From contig JAPPNP010000051.1 of the NCBI GenBank assembly GCA_028873795.1, forward strand, positions 1-60,639: a DNA stretch of 60,639 nucleotides, given 5' to 3'. The notes beneath the pieces were generated by a model. The model worked only from the letters and a program-made list of their open reading frames with translations. It was not told the DNA's origin and made no database searches. Both the position numbers and the translations under genes were made by a program. This document shows, one piece after another, positions 7,849 through 16,829 of this stretch. Positions within the stretch are counted from its first letter, which is position 1. Every line of letters begins with the position of its first letter. The stretch is from Chloroflexota bacterium (lineage in GTDB: Bacteria > Chloroflexota > UBA11872).

Positions 7849-8379
7849 ATGAATCTCTACATCCTGCGGCACGGCAAGGCCGAGGCCTTTGGGCCGTCCT
7901 ATCCGCGTGACGACCTCCGCCCGCTCAGTCCGCGGGGATTGCGGCGGACCGAAGAGTCCACCAGGGGCATGGCGGCGGCCAACGTGGTGGTGGACGTCAT
8001 CATCTCCAGCCCCCTGCTGCGCGCGCGGCAGACGGCGGAAATCGTGCACGCAGGCCTAAACGTCGCCGCCGACATCGAGTATTCCGACGCTCTCGCCAGG
8101 GGCGATCTGAGCGGCATCGTCACTTCGGTTCGGTCGCACGCGCGCAGCAAGGGCGTGATGCTGGTCGGACACGAGCCGACGCTGAGTCAGCTCATCTCGA
8201 TATTGGCCTGCGGCGCGCCGGGCGGGACACTTGGCCTGAAGCCCGGCGGCCTCTGCAAACTCCAGACGTATGACATCGGTCTCTGGCAATGCGCCGTGCT
8301 CCGCTGGTTCCTCACGCCCAAGCAGCTCGTTGGCCTGGGACGGCGTTCGCGCACGAGCGATCGAGACGCGGCGGCTTAG
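7849..8379 (+). CDS. sixA: SixA-like phosphohistidine phosphatase
   Basis: A 176-residue histidine phosphatase with the N-terminal LRHGKAE motif (nucleophile His8), [12 protein letters not shown] (conserved Arg) and VGHEPTL carrying the second catalytic His. The length and short architecture match SixA rather than phosphoglycerate mutase. SixA proteins dephosphorylate phosphohistidine on phosphorelay proteins. No histidine kinase is adjacent. It follows the MOSC gene by 49 bases on the same strand. Substrate is unverified. Confidence 0.85.
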   Translation: MNLYILRHGKAEAFGPSYPRDDLRPLSPRGLRRTEESTRGMAAANVVVDVIISSPLLRARQTAEIVHAGLNVAADIEYSDALARGDLSGIVTSVRSHARSKGVMLVGHEPTLSQLISILACGAPGGTLGLKPGGLCKLQTYDIGLWQCAVLRWFLTPKQLVGLGRRSRTSDRDAAA

Positions 8380-8401
8380 GCCGCCGCACTGGTCGCGCCG
8401 C

Positions 8402-9649
8402 ATGAGTCGCTGGCTGCGTCGGGCGATGTCGCGCGCCCTCTCCCGCAATCGCTCCTGGGGATTCGCAGCGGCCCTGGCCGGGTCCGCGCTCGTGATTTCA
8501 ATGGCCTGCAACGGCGGCTCGTCGAGGGTGATCCGGGTGCCCATCGAGCGTGTCACCGTGGCCGCCTCGACGCCGGCGCCGGTCCCGGCTGAGTTTCCCG
8601 TTGGCCGACCGCGACCGACCCCCACTGCCCCGGTGAGCTTGCCGCCCCCCACACCCACCGCGACGCCAACCGCCACGCCCAGCCCGACGCCCGCCCCCAC
8701 GTCCACGCCGAGCCCCACGCCCACCGCGACGCCCACGCCAACCCCAACCCCCAGACCGACCGCCACGCCGACGCCGACACCCGCACCGACGCCCACTCCA
8801 ACCCCGACGCCGCCGCCTCCGGATACGTCGTTCCCGCTGCACTGGGTCGCCTACCAGGCGGATATCGGCCGCAATCTCGAGATCTACGTCATCGCCACGG
8901 ACGGCACCGGTCAACGGCGGCTGACCGTCAATCCCGCCGACGACGCGCAGCCCGCCTGGTCGCCCGACGGCTCGACCATTGCCTTCGCCAGCAACCGGGA
9001 CGGCGAATTCCGCATCTGGCTGATGAGCTCGCTTGGCCGCAACATCCGCCCGCTCACGCAGGGTCCCGGCGACTCGCGGCCCTCCTGGTCGCCCGACAGC
9101 TCGACCATCGCCTTCCAGTCACAGCGCGGCGGCAGCCCCGACATTTGGATCGTTGACGTGGAGACGGGCGACGAGACGCTGTTGGTGGGCAGCGGCCGCG
9201 CCGAGAACTCGCCGTCGTTCTCGCCCGACGGCGCGCGCCTCGTCTACAGCGCCGATCGTTTCGGCCAGTTCGACCTGTTCACCGTGGCCCTGGACGGAAG
9301 CGACGAGCAGCGCCTGACCGATGCCGCCGGCGCCGACCTGGAGCCGCGCTGGTCGCCCGACGGCGCGCGTGTTGCCTACGCCACCATCCGCGAGCGCCAG
9401 CCGCGCGTCGCCATCATGAACGCCGACGGCACGGGCACGATCGTGCTCCCGCTGTCCGGGTTCCGGTATACCCTTGGCGATCGCGCGCCCGTATGGACGC
9501 CGGACGGGAACGCGCTGGTCTACGTGACGGCTGATGGCGACTCGTCTAATCTGGCGGTGATGTGGGTGGATGGTTCGGGGCGGACATTGTTTGTATTCCG
9601 CTTTGGTGACGACTCGTCACCCTCGCTCGGTCCTGCGGTAGCGCCATGA
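8402..9649 (+). CDS. TolB-like beta-propeller protein with Thr/Pro stalk, membrane-anchored
   Basis: It begins with a basic n-region and hydrophobic segment ending ISMAC-N, a weak lipobox, so it is probably a lipoprotein or a signal-anchored protein. Residues ~60-140 are a low-complexity Pro-Thr linker. The rest is at least five PD40/TolB-type blades with [10 protein letters not shown]-like signatures at roughly 80-residue or shorter spacing. ATG 8402 was selected because the signal segment starts there, although an open frame extends upstream. The stop overlaps the next MFS gene by ATGA (9646-9649), which suggests one transcript. Such proteins bind ligands or scaffold envelope complexes; no enzymatic motif is visible. 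Confidence 0.8.
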   Translation: MSRWLRRAMSRALSRNRSWGFAAALAGSALVISMACNGGSSRVIRVPIERVTVAASTPAPVPAEFPVGRPRPTPTAPVSLPPPTPTATPTATPSPTPAPTSTPSPTPTATPTPTPTPRPTATPTPTPAPTPTPTPTPPPPDTSFPLHWVAYQADIGRNLEIYVIATDGTGQRRLTVNPADDAQPAWSPDGSTIAFASNRDGEFRIWLMSSLGRNIRPLTQGPGDSRPSWSPDSSTIAFQSQRGGSPDIWIVDVETGDETLLVGSGRAENSPSFSPDGARLVYSADRFGQFDLFTVALDGSDEQRLTDAAGADLEPRWSPDGARVAYATIRERQPRVAIMNADGTGTIVLPLSGFRYTLGDRAPVWTPDGNALVYVTADGDSSNLAVMWVDGSGRTLFVFRFGDDSSPSLGPAVAP

Positions 9650-10938
9650 GCCGCGGCGCGGAGATCGCCCGCCGCTCCGCGTTCTTTCTCGTCCGCATCA
9701 GCCTCTTCTGGTTCGGCCTGTCGTTCCTATGGGGCGGCATGAACATCCAGCTGCTGCCGACCCGCGTGCCGGAGCTGGTGGACGACGAGATCAAGGGCAC
9801 CGCCATCGGCGCCATCGTGGTGGTGGGCCTCATCGTGGCCATCCTCGTGCAGCCGATGGCCGGCGCGTTCAGCGACCGGGTGCGGCTGCGCTGGGGCCGG
9901 CGGCGGCCGATCATGGCGGCGGGCATCGCCGCGGCCATGCCCTGCCTGCTGTTCGTGGCCTACGCGCCGAACTACGGCCTGCTGTTCGTGGCGATGGTGC
10001 TGCTGCAAATCGCCGCCAACATCGCCCACGGCCCCTACCAGGGCGTGATTCCCGACCAGGTTCCGACCGATTCCCGCGGGCGCGCGTCCGGGTTCTTCGG
10101 ACTGGCCAACCTCATGGGCACGCTCGTCGGCGCGGGCGTCGCCGGCGCGTGGCTCAGCATGGCCGCCGAGGGGCAGGACCCCAACCCCTTCTTCGCCCCC
10201 GCGCTCCTTACGATCATGGTGGTCCTGGGCGTGTTCTCCATTGCCGCGTGGTTCTCCGTGCGCGAGCAACGGCCGCCCGAGCAGGCGCCGTTCGAGGGCG
10301 TCTTGCGCGAGGTCCGCACGCGGCTGCGCGAGCTGAGCCAGCGTTCCGCCTTCGCGTGGCTCATGCTCTCGCGGCTGCTCTATTTCATGGGCCTACAGGC
10401 CATGGACAACTTCATCCAGCTTTTCCTGAAGGGCGACCAGGTGGACGGCGGCCTGGCCGAGAGCGACGCCGAGTTCAAGACCACCATAGTCCTGGCGGCG
10501 GTGCTGTTGACGGCGCTCATTACCACCGTTCCCGCCGGATGGCTGGCCGACCGCTACGGCAAGCTGCGGCTGGTGGCGACGGCCGCCGCGCTGGGGCTCA
10601 TTGCCGCCGCGGTGCTCATGACCTCGCAGTCGTTCGTACAGGTCGTGATCTTCGCCGCGGTGCTCGGCGTTGGGGTGGGCCTGTTCACCGCCGCCGACTG
10701 GGCCGTGGCCATTGACCTGATTCCCGACCAGCGCGCGCCCGGCCTCTACATGGGCCTGTCGAACGTCGCCACCGCCGGCGGCGACGGCCTGGCCACGCTG
10801 TCGGCCGGCATCGCGCTGGACCTGTTCGGCTATCGCGCCGTGTTCGCCATGATGGCCATCTTTTTCGGGCTGAGCCTGGTGGTGCTGCCCGTCGTCCGTG
10901 CCCGACTGGCCGCCGCGCAGGCGCCGCCGCCTACGTGA
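9646..10938 (+). CDS. MFS transporter (SLC45/sugar-type)
   Basis: A 430-residue polytopic membrane protein with about 12 hydrophobic segments in two halves. The cytoplasmic loop 2-3 reads [16 protein letters not shown], an extended MFS A-motif, and the second half has [12 protein letters not shown]. The [11 protein letters not shown] segment resembles SLC45/GPH-like sugar transporters. The start overlaps the propeller gene's stop, so the two may be co-expressed. Substrate unknown; a sugar or organic solute is the best guess given the surrounding carbohydrate enzymes. Confidence 0.85.
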   Translation: MSRGAEIARRSAFFLVRISLFWFGLSFLWGGMNIQLLPTRVPELVDDEIKGTAIGAIVVVGLIVAILVQPMAGAFSDRVRLRWGRRRPIMAAGIAAAMPCLLFVAYAPNYGLLFVAMVLLQIAANIAHGPYQGVIPDQVPTDSRGRASGFFGLANLMGTLVGAGVAGAWLSMAAEGQDPNPFFAPALLTIMVVLGVFSIAAWFSVREQRPPEQAPFEGVLREVRTRLRELSQRSAFAWLMLSRLLYFMGLQAMDNFIQLFLKGDQVDGGLAESDAEFKTTIVLAAVLLTALITTVPAGWLADRYGKLRLVATAAALGLIAAAVLMTSQSFVQVVIFAAVLGVGVGLFTAADWAVAIDLIPDQRAPGLYMGLSNVATAGGDGLATLSAGIALDLFGYRAVFAMMAIFFGLSLVVLPVVRARLAAAQAPPPT

Positions 10939-10939
10939 T

Positions 10940-10967
10940 GTAGGGACGCCCTTCATTGGGGCGCCCG
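10940..10967. repeat. GTAGGG-type palindromic repeat after the MFS gene
   Basis: GTAGGGACGCCC and GGGGCGCCC flank a short loop, a diverged member of the 'GTAGGGGC...GCCC' family seen at 12075-12543, 13424, 38056 and 48292. It begins one base after the MFS stop codon. It could serve as a transcript-end hairpin, but no U-run follows. Confidence 0.55.
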
Positions 10968-10997
10968 CCGTCACTGGACCGGGGGTAAGGTGGCTCG

Positions 10998-12014
10998 ATG
11001 ACCGACGCCCCGCCCGTCTACAAGCTAAATCTGCCGCCGGAGCGATACGTTTCGGTTCCGGCGGAGCGGTTGCGGGAATTCGTGCAGGATGCCGCACTGG
11101 CCTTGGGCCTGCCGGAAACGCAGGCCGGTCAACTGGCCGAGTTGCTGACGGGCAACGACTTGCGCGGGGTGCACTCGCATGGGACGCGGATGTTCACCCA
11201 CTATGCGGACGAGCTTCGCGGGGGTCGGCTCAATCCGGCGCCCAAGCCGCGCGTCACGCGGGAGACGCCGGTGGGCCTGGTGGTGGACGGGGACGGGGGG
11301 CTTGGCTATTTCGCCGCGCACCTGGCGACCGAGCGGGCCATCGCGAAGGCGCGCGAGATCGGCGTCGCCGTGGCGGTGACGCGGAACCACGGACACATCG
11401 GCGCCGCCGGAATCTACGCCCGCATGACGCTGCCGCACGATTTGCTGTGCCTCGTCACCGGCGGAGCGCGCCTGGAGATGGATCCGGGCATGCCGGTCTA
11501 CAGCTCGGCGGTCGGCTCGCCGATGTGCTTCAGCGCTCCGGCGGGCGATGCCGACCCGCTGGTGGTCGACTTCTCGCCGGTGTACGACCTGCGCTCGTCG
11601 CCGCACCGCGAGGAGCTCGAGGACTGGATTCCCGGCACGATCTTCCGCTGCATCGGCCTGGGCAACATCGCCCAGGCGTGGGGCGGCATCCTTGCTGGCG
11701 TGCCGCAGGAACGCGACGGGCCACCGCCACGGTTCGCCTCGGCGCACCAGGCCGCCGCGTTCATGATGTTTCGCATCGATCTGTTTCTCGAGCCGGCGGA
11801 GTTCCGGCGGCAGATGGACGTGCTGGCGGAGCGCATCACGGAGCTGGCGCCCCTGCCGGGCTTCCCGAAGGCCCAGTTCGCCGGGGCGCCGGAGGCCGAG
11901 CGGGCGCGGCGGTACGCGGTTGAGGGGATTCCGGTTGGCGATGAGCACCGGCGGGAGTTGGAGGCATTGGCGGACGACCTGGGCATCGAGGTGCCGTGGG
12001 AGCGCGGCGGCTGA
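10998..12014 (+). CDS. Ldh2-family NAD(P)-dependent dehydrogenase (malate/L-lactate type)
   Basis: A 338-residue member of the Ldh_2/MDH2 family, which is unrelated to classical lactate dehydrogenase and reduces 2-oxoacids or similar imines using NAD(P)H. The signatures NDLRGVHSHG (residues 53-62) and NHGHIGAAG (130-138, catalytic His) are intact. AAGGTGG lies a few bases upstream of ATG 10998 as a ribosome-binding site. Family members include ureidoglycolate, sulfolactate and 2,3-diketogulonate reductases, so the exact substrate is open. It follows the MFS gene by 59 bases and may act on an imported acid. Confidence 0.85.
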   Translation: MTDAPPVYKLNLPPERYVSVPAERLREFVQDAALALGLPETQAGQLAELLTGNDLRGVHSHGTRMFTHYADELRGGRLNPAPKPRVTRETPVGLVVDGDGGLGYFAAHLATERAIAKAREIGVAVAVTRNHGHIGAAGIYARMTLPHDLLCLVTGGARLEMDPGMPVYSSAVGSPMCFSAPAGDADPLVVDFSPVYDLRSSPHREELEDWIPGTIFRCIGLGNIAQAWGGILAGVPQERDGPPPRFASAHQAAAFMMFRIDLFLEPAEFRRQMDVLAERITELAPLPGFPKAQFAGAPEAERARRYAVEGIPVGDEHRRELEALADDLGIEVPWERGG

Positions 12015-12074
12015 CACAGGCGCGCCCCTCGTGTGGGAAGAACGCGGCCGGCAGGCTGGCCAGCGATCGCCGGA

Positions 12075-12543
12075 GGGCAACCACAAGGGTTGCCCCTACA
12101 AGGACTCCAATTGCCGGGCCGGCGACCCCTTAAGGGCAGGTTTGAGACCTGCCCCTACCGAACCCAGTCGGCCGCCCTAATTCGGGTACGCCACAAACCC
12201 CGATCCGGCGCAGAACGACCGCGAGAATCCCGTGCGCCGCCGGATCAGATGAAAGGTGGATTCCCGCCTCCGCGGGAATGACGGATGGGGTGTGCAGGAT
12301 TCCCAAACGGGCAGGTTAGAAACCTGCCCCTACCGATCGCGGCTTCGGCAACTCACCAGTTCAGCCGTAGGGGCGGTCTGAGACCCGCCCGACGCCAAGC
12401 GTCCGGCGTGCCCCCAGATCTAACCGGACTGGATTCCGGCCTCCGCCGGAATGACGGAGGGGTTACGTCAGCGTTTCGAGCAGGGGAGGTTTGAAACCTG
12501 CCGCTACCGGTTCGGTCGTAGGGGCGGGTGTCAGACCCGCCGG
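12075..12543. repeat. Cluster of eight palindromic repeats in a gene-free interval
   Basis: The 569-base gap 12015-12583 is almost wholly repeats. GTAGGGGC-family hairpins sit at 12075-12099, 12134-12158, 12309-12333, 12367-12391, 12483-12507 and 12518-12543, in both orientations and with different loop and stem sequences. Two GATTCC-type hairpins sit at 12255-12284 (stem CCCGC/GCGGG) and 12431-12457 (stem CCGGC/GCCGG). Arms co-vary between copies (for example GGGCAGG/CCTGCCC and GGGCGGT/ACCCGCC), so the hairpin rather than the sequence is conserved. No coding sequence is supported here. Confidence 0.85.
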
Positions 12544-12583
12544 TCTCCAATCTCGTCCGCCCGGCCAGGCGGCCTTGGGCGGC

Positions 12584-13333
12584 CTAGTCCGTGCACCCCA
12601 GCAATGCGCGCCGCACCGGGTCGGTCTGGCGGGCGATGAACTCCGGCGAGTGATGCCATTCGGGGCGCACGTCGTAGACCTGGGTAGACCACTTGTAGAC
12701 CACCCACACCAGGCGGCGCGGGCGAGACGAGCGGTTGGGCATGGCCGTGTGCCAGATGTTGGTGTCGTTGATGAGGCAGGTGCCGGCCGGCGCGGTGAGC
12801 GGCACCATGCCCGGCAGCGCCCGTGGCTGGTTGTCGTGATTGGCCCAGGGCGGCGGACGATTCGGGTCCTTGTGGCTGCCGGGCATCACCGCCGTCGGCC
12901 CCTCCTCCTCGGTCACGTCGTCCAGATAGATCGTCAGCCGCATGTACGGTCCGCCATCGCGGTGCCAGAGCGTCGCGGCCGGCGAGTTGGGGGCCCGGTA
13001 GTTGCCCATCCCGCTCGACAAGAGGACCACGTCGTGATTGCGCGCCGCCTGCACGATCGGCAGCACTGTGGGCAGGTCCATGAAGTCTTCGAATAGCGGA
13101 TCGAGCTCGAAGAATCGGTGCAGGTCAATCGACCCGACGCCCTTGACCGACGTCGACGCGCCGTCCACCACCGCCGACGGCACGTTCTCGTAGTCGGCGA
13201 TCAGCGCGTCGAACCGCTCGCGAATCGGGTCCAGGCGCTCGGGGCCGACGGCGTTGGGCACCGCCGTATAGCCGACGTGCTCGAGGCGCCATACGTGCAT
13301 GAACAGCTCGTGCACGCTGGGAATCGGTCGCAT
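12584..13333 (-). CDS. Phytanoyl-CoA dioxygenase (PhyH)-family Fe(II)/2-oxoglutarate oxygenase
   Basis: A 249-residue double-stranded beta-helix oxygenase. HRD at about residues 124-126 and a distal His in NIWHTAMP (~195), followed by an Arg-rich strand for 2-oxoglutarate, form the facial triad. ATG 13333 was chosen because GGAG lies five bases upstream; frames starting earlier run into a repeat at 13424-13448 and lack a ribosome-binding site. PhyH-like enzymes hydroxylate many small molecules, so the substrate is unknown. It is divergent in sequence from the second PhyH gene at 43188. A repeat-filled interval lies just downstream. Confidence 0.85.
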   Translation of the reverse strand: MRPIPSVHELFMHVWRLEHVGYTAVPNAVGPERLDPIRERFDALIADYENVPSAVVDGASTSVKGVGSIDLHRFFELDPLFEDFMDLPTVLPIVQAARNHDVVLLSSGMGNYRAPNSPAATLWHRDGGPYMRLTIYLDDVTEEEGPTAVMPGSHKDPNRPPPWANHDNQPRALPGMVPLTAPAGTCLINDTNIWHTAMPNRSSRPRRLVWVVYKWSTQVYDVRPEWHHSPEFIARQTDPVRRALLGCTD

Positions 13334-13423
13334 CGCCGCTCCGTCTGCCGACCACAACGCGGTCGTCGAGAGCGGCCCCAGCATACGCCGCTCGGATGCA
13401 CACCGTTCCCGCAAGTTGAGCAC

Positions 13424-13448
13424 GGGCAGGTTTGAAACCTGCCCCTAC
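13424..13448. repeat. GTAGGGGC-family hairpin overlapping a gene end
   Basis: GGGCAGGTTTGAAACCTGCCC followed by CTAC. It lies between the PhyH and Gfo/Idh genes. Its right edge, read on the reverse strand as GTAGGGGC, supplies the TAG stop (13445-13447) of the Gfo/Idh gene. Confidence 0.8.
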
Positions 13449-14449
13449 GCCACGCGCTCCAATTCGACCGCGCGTCCCAGACGCATCGACTCGTACAGCC
13501 CATCGGCCAGCTGCACCGCGCGGACGCCGTCGGCAATGTCGGCCAGGGGCCGACCGCCATCACGTACAACGTCGACAAACGCACCCAGCAGCCCGGCGCA
13601 AGCGTCGGGCCCGGTGGCCGGCCGGGGAGTCTCGGCCACCACCCGCTCGCCTTCGAATACCCGAGCTTCGGTGAGGTCGTTCCAAAGCTCGGCGCGGCGC
13701 ACGCCATCGTTCACGCTGCCCCAGTAGACTCCACGGCCCTCTGGCGCGCCAAACTCGCCCACCACAATCTGCGCCACGGCGCCGCTCGCAAACTTGATGG
13801 TCGCGGTGAGCGTGTCCGGCAGCCCGGAGCGACGCACAAAGCGACCACCGGCCCCATACACCCGCAGCGGACGAGAGCCCGCCAGATGGACGGCCAAGTC
13901 CAGCGCGTGGCTGCCGAACGTGCCGAGCACACCGCCGTGCTCGGCCTCGCCTTCCCACCGCCCGGCCAGCGAATCGACCGTGGCGCGCACCTCGATCGCC
14001 CGCGGTCCCGGCGCCGCCGAGCGAACCAGCCGGACGCCGGGCGCCGCACGCAAGGCAAAGTCGACGCCGGCCACCACGCCGGCCTCGCGCACCGCCGCAT
14101 GCGCGCGCAGCGCGTCGGGCAGCTTGGTCGCCAGCGGCGCCTCGACGAACACGTGCTTGCCGGCGCGGGCCGCCGCCGCCACCAATTGCGCATGCGAGTC
14201 GGGTCGGGTCGCGATCAGCACCGACTCGACCTGGGACCGGAACAGCAGCGATTCGACGTCGTCATCGGCCTGTGATCCCTCGAATTGGCCCGCGAATCGC
14301 CTCGCCGCCTCGAGATCGCGATCGACGCACCACAGCAGGCGACTGTCGGCTCGCCGCGCCACCGCTCGCGCCAGGAGGCCGCCCATTCGACCACACCCGA
14401 TCAGTGCCATGGGTAACGGATCCGCGGCGGGGCTCACCACGCTCGTCAC
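13445..14449 (-). CDS. Gfo/Idh/MocA-family oxidoreductase
   Basis: A 334-residue protein with an N-terminal Rossmann fold (ALIGCGRMGG, residues 15-24) and the two-domain Gfo/Idh/MocA layout, including GTFGSHALDL for the active-site His region. The usual catalytic EKP motif is EAP at 103-105, so the conserved lysine is replaced by alanine. This suggests altered chemistry or a non-dehydrogenase role. Family members oxidise sugars, inositols or pseudosugars with NAD(P). The stop codon is contributed by a GTAGGGGC repeat. It lies upstream of, and possibly in one transcript with, the PhyH gene. Confidence 0.8.
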   Translation of the reverse strand: MTSVVSPAADPLPMALIGCGRMGGLLARAVARRADSRLLWCVDRDLEAARRFAGQFEGSQADDDVESLLFRSQVESVLIATRPDSHAQLVAAAARAGKHVFVEAPLATKLPDALRAHAAVREAGVVAGVDFALRAAPGVRLVRSAAPGPRAIEVRATVDSLAGRWEGEAEHGGVLGTFGSHALDLAVHLAGSRPLRVYGAGGRFVRRSGLPDTLTATIKFASGAVAQIVVGEFGAPEGRGVYWGSVNDGVRRAELWNDLTEARVFEGERVVAETPRPATGPDACAGLLGAFVDVVRDGGRPLADIADGVRAVQLADGLYESMRLGRAVELERVA

Positions 14450-14568
14450 CGACTTCGGTGAGCCGGGCGTAACGTCATGCGCGCGCAGGGCGATCTACCG
14501 CGCGAGGTAGTCCATGCTGCAAAACTCTCACGTCGTGCGCACCCACCGCGGCCCTTGCCTGTCGTATA

Positions 14569-15768
14569 GTGACGCCACAATTCGACATAATGCCTGAACT
14601 GCGCATGCCCGACGGTTCTGAGCGCCTCGCCAGGCGTCTGCACCGCGCCGAAGTCATAAGTCTCGGCGCGTCGCTGGCGGTCTTTGTCATCGTGGGCGCC
14701 ATTGGGCTCTTCGTCTGGCGCAGCAACAGCGTCGAGCCTGCAGCGCCGGCGCCCGAATCAACCCCAACCGTCGTGCCGCGGCCGGTCGCGCCGGAATCAC
14801 CGCCCACGGTCACCGCGGTCGCAGCCCCTGTCACGACTCCCGCGGTCACGCCGGACGTTGAGCCGCCCACGATCACCCAGGCCGAGGTCCCGAGCCCGTT
14901 GGACTTGATCGAGGACTGGCCCGGCGACCGGCCCTTCTCCCTGCTGCTGTTGGGCTTGGACCAACGGCCGGGCGAGTCCAGCGGTCGCACCGACGCCATG
15001 GTGCTCACCCGCATCGATCCCGCGAACAACTCCGCCGCTTTGATCTCAATTCCGCGCGATCTGTGCATCGCCGATTGCCGCACGGATCCCTATCGCATCA
15101 ATTCCGTCTACCAAGGCGAGGGCCCCGACGTCCTCCGACGGCGCGTTGGGGAGATCATGGGAATCAAGGTGGATTACGTGATGGTGCTTGATTTCTATGG
15201 CTTTCGGCGGCTGATCGACTTCTTCGGCGGCGTCGAAGTCGATGTGACCACCACGATCTACGACGAGAGCTATCCGAATGCCACGGACACCGGCTTCGAA
15301 CCCCTGTACATACCGGCTGGGATCAACCACTTCGACGGCGACTTGGCGCTGCGATATGCGCGCTCGCGCCATCAGGACGGGGCAATTGCCCGCGACCAGC
15401 GGCAACAGCAGCTGCTCCTCGCCCTTCGCGACCAGCTATTGACGCCGCGCACGATCCTGCAGTGGCCCAACTTTCTGGAGCGCCTCCGCGACGCCTTCAA
15501 GACGGACGTGCCGTTGGAGCTCGTTCCCCGAATGTTGAAACTCGCCCTTTCCATCGACTCGTCGCGCGTGGTCCAGGGCGCCGTGGGATTTGATCGCGGG
15601 CTTTCGCACACGGTCATCGCCGAAAACGGCGCCTACGTGCTCGAACCCAACGTGCCGCTCATCCAGGCCTACGCGGCCGAATTGATCCGTCAAGGCGAGT
15701 CCTTGCCGGCGATGGAGGGCGGCGCCGCCGGTCCCGAATTCGCCGACCGGCAGCACCTCGAGCCTTAG
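14569..15768 (+). CDS. LytR-CpsA-Psr (LCP) family glycopolymer transferase 1
   Basis: A 399-residue type II membrane protein with one transmembrane segment at about residues 31-50, a Pro/Thr/Val-rich linker to about 100, then an LCP domain. Signatures are LLLGLDQRPGESSGRTDAM, ISIPRDL, Arg/Asp near RINSVYQ, and the ALRYARSRHQDG strand with catalytic arginines. LCP enzymes transfer undecaprenyl-linked glycopolymers onto peptidoglycan outside the membrane. GTG 14569 is the longest start; ATG 14590 is an alternative and neither has a clear Shine-Dalgarno sequence. A second LCP gene lies at 57072 and a TagA-like enzyme at 23811, so wall glycopolymer synthesis is likely. Confidence 0.9.
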   Translation: MTPQFDIMPELRMPDGSERLARRLHRAEVISLGASLAVFVIVGAIGLFVWRSNSVEPAAPAPESTPTVVPRPVAPESPPTVTAVAAPVTTPAVTPDVEPPTITQAEVPSPLDLIEDWPGDRPFSLLLLGLDQRPGESSGRTDAMVLTRIDPANNSAALISIPRDLCIADCRTDPYRINSVYQGEGPDVLRRRVGEIMGIKVDYVMVLDFYGFRRLIDFFGGVEVDVTTTIYDESYPNATDTGFEPLYIPAGINHFDGDLALRYARSRHQDGAIARDQRQQQLLLALRDQLLTPRTILQWPNFLERLRDAFKTDVPLELVPRMLKLALSIDSSRVVQGAVGFDRGLSHTVIAENGAYVLEPNVPLIQAYAAELIRQGESLPAMEGGAAGPEFADRQHLEP

Positions 15769-15772
15769 CGCG

Positions 15773-16579
15773 TCACTCCGCGGGTCTGCGGGCCACGACG
15801 AAAACTTCGGAAGGCTCGTAGGCAACCTCGAGCACCCGGCGGACGATTGCGGCCAGTTGGGTCAGTTCGTCCCGCGTGTGGCGCAGCTGGGCGCTCACTT
15901 GGTGCAGCGCCGCTTCGAGGTCCGCCGCGTAGCGGGTCCGCGCCACGCGGCCGCCCATCCAGCGCGTCACCCGGTCTTCGTCCGGCGGCGCGCGGCCTTT
16001 TGGTGATGGATCGTCGGTTATGTCAAGATCATCCAGCGTCACCGGCAGTCCGCGCGCCGACGTCGGGTTGACCCCCGAGGCTTGCACGTCGAGACCCGCG
16101 TCCCGACACAGGAACTCAAGCAACTCCACGTCATACGGACGCGCGTGCGTCGGATCCTTCCAGAATTCGTGGGCAATCGTCGGCAAGCTGCCGGGATTGG
16201 GCGTGGCGACGATCAGGGCCCCCCCGGGGACCAGGCGGCCTCCGCCGAGCCGCACCAGCGCCGCGCCCTGGTCCACCGGCAAGTGCTCAATCACGTGCAG
16301 CGCGCTCACCACGTCGAATGTCTCGGGCGTCGACTGCAGATAGTCCAGCGCTTCGGCCTCGACAATCTGGTGAGCGCCGGCGTGCGCCAGCATGGCCGCG
16401 TCCAGGTCGACGCCGTGCGTTTCCAGCCCCGCATCAGCCGCCACGTCCAAGAACTCACCGCGCCCGCAGCCGACGTCGAGGATCCGTCCGGCGGACGGGA
16501 GAAACCGCGCATACCAGGCGCGCGCGTCGCGGACCACTTGCGCGTCGAATTCGCGAAACGCGTACCAGTCGGCTGCCAT
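15773..16579 (-). CDS. Class I SAM-dependent methyltransferase
   Basis: A 268-residue protein of the Methyltransf_11/23 type. Motif I is ILDVGCGRGEFL at residues 33-44, motif II is HGVDLD, and post-motifs VVSALHVIEHLP and LVPGGALIVATPNP are clear. The C-terminal third is helical and Arg/Glu-rich (ALHQVSAQLRHTRDELTQL), possibly a short coiled coil. Such enzymes often act in glycan or O-antigen methylation and sit with glycosyltransferases. Here it converges with the LCP gene, with four bases between the stops. Substrate unknown. Confidence 0.85.
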   Translation of the reverse strand: MAADWYAFREFDAQVVRDARAWYARFLPSAGRILDVGCGRGEFLDVAADAGLETHGVDLDAAMLAHAGAHQIVEAEALDYLQSTPETFDVVSALHVIEHLPVDQGAALVRLGGGRLVPGGALIVATPNPGSLPTIAHEFWKDPTHARPYDVELLEFLCRDAGLDVQASGVNPTSARGLPVTLDDLDITDDPSPKGRAPPDEDRVTRWMGGRVARTRYAADLEAALHQVSAQLRHTRDELTQLAAIVRRVLEVAYEPSEVFVVARRPAE

Positions 16580-16717
16580 CAGCGCACGCTACAACGGCGA
16601 CGAGTGACGAAAGTTGCGGCCACAGGCGAGGCGAAATGGCGACCCAACCTGAACTGCTTCACCCGGTTTCCGCTCCTCGCAGACGATTCGATGCGCTCCC
16701 GCGGCGCGGCCCATCCG

Positions 16718-16757
16718 GTTCCCTCTCCCTTGACGGGAGAGGGTTAGGGTGAGGGGG
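16718..16757. repeat. CCCTCTCCCTTGA hairpin repeat, copy 1
   Basis: CCCTCTCCC pairs with GGGAGAGGG, followed by TTAGGGTGAGGGG. The same unit recurs at 19748-19784 in an intergenic position. It is a third interspersed palindrome family in the window. Confidence 0.75.
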
Positions 16758-16829
16758 ACGGCCGCTGCCTCCAACCACCCATCCCAAGCGCGACCGTACA
16801 ATACCGAGCCGCTTCTCAGGTCACCGCGC

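Noticed and set aside
8056-8796. Long reverse-strand frame rich in Gly-Val repeats
   Set aside because: It is the antisense of the Thr/Pro linker codons of the propeller protein; no family signature and no start site.
8625-8820. Repetitive ACGCC-type sequence that could look like a tandem array
   Set aside because: It encodes the Pro/Thr stalk of a secreted protein in frame; no direct-repeat spacer structure as in CRISPR.
12075-12543. Possible CRISPR array
   Set aside because: Repeats are palindromes in both orientations, with differing sequences and irregular spacing, and no cas genes are near.
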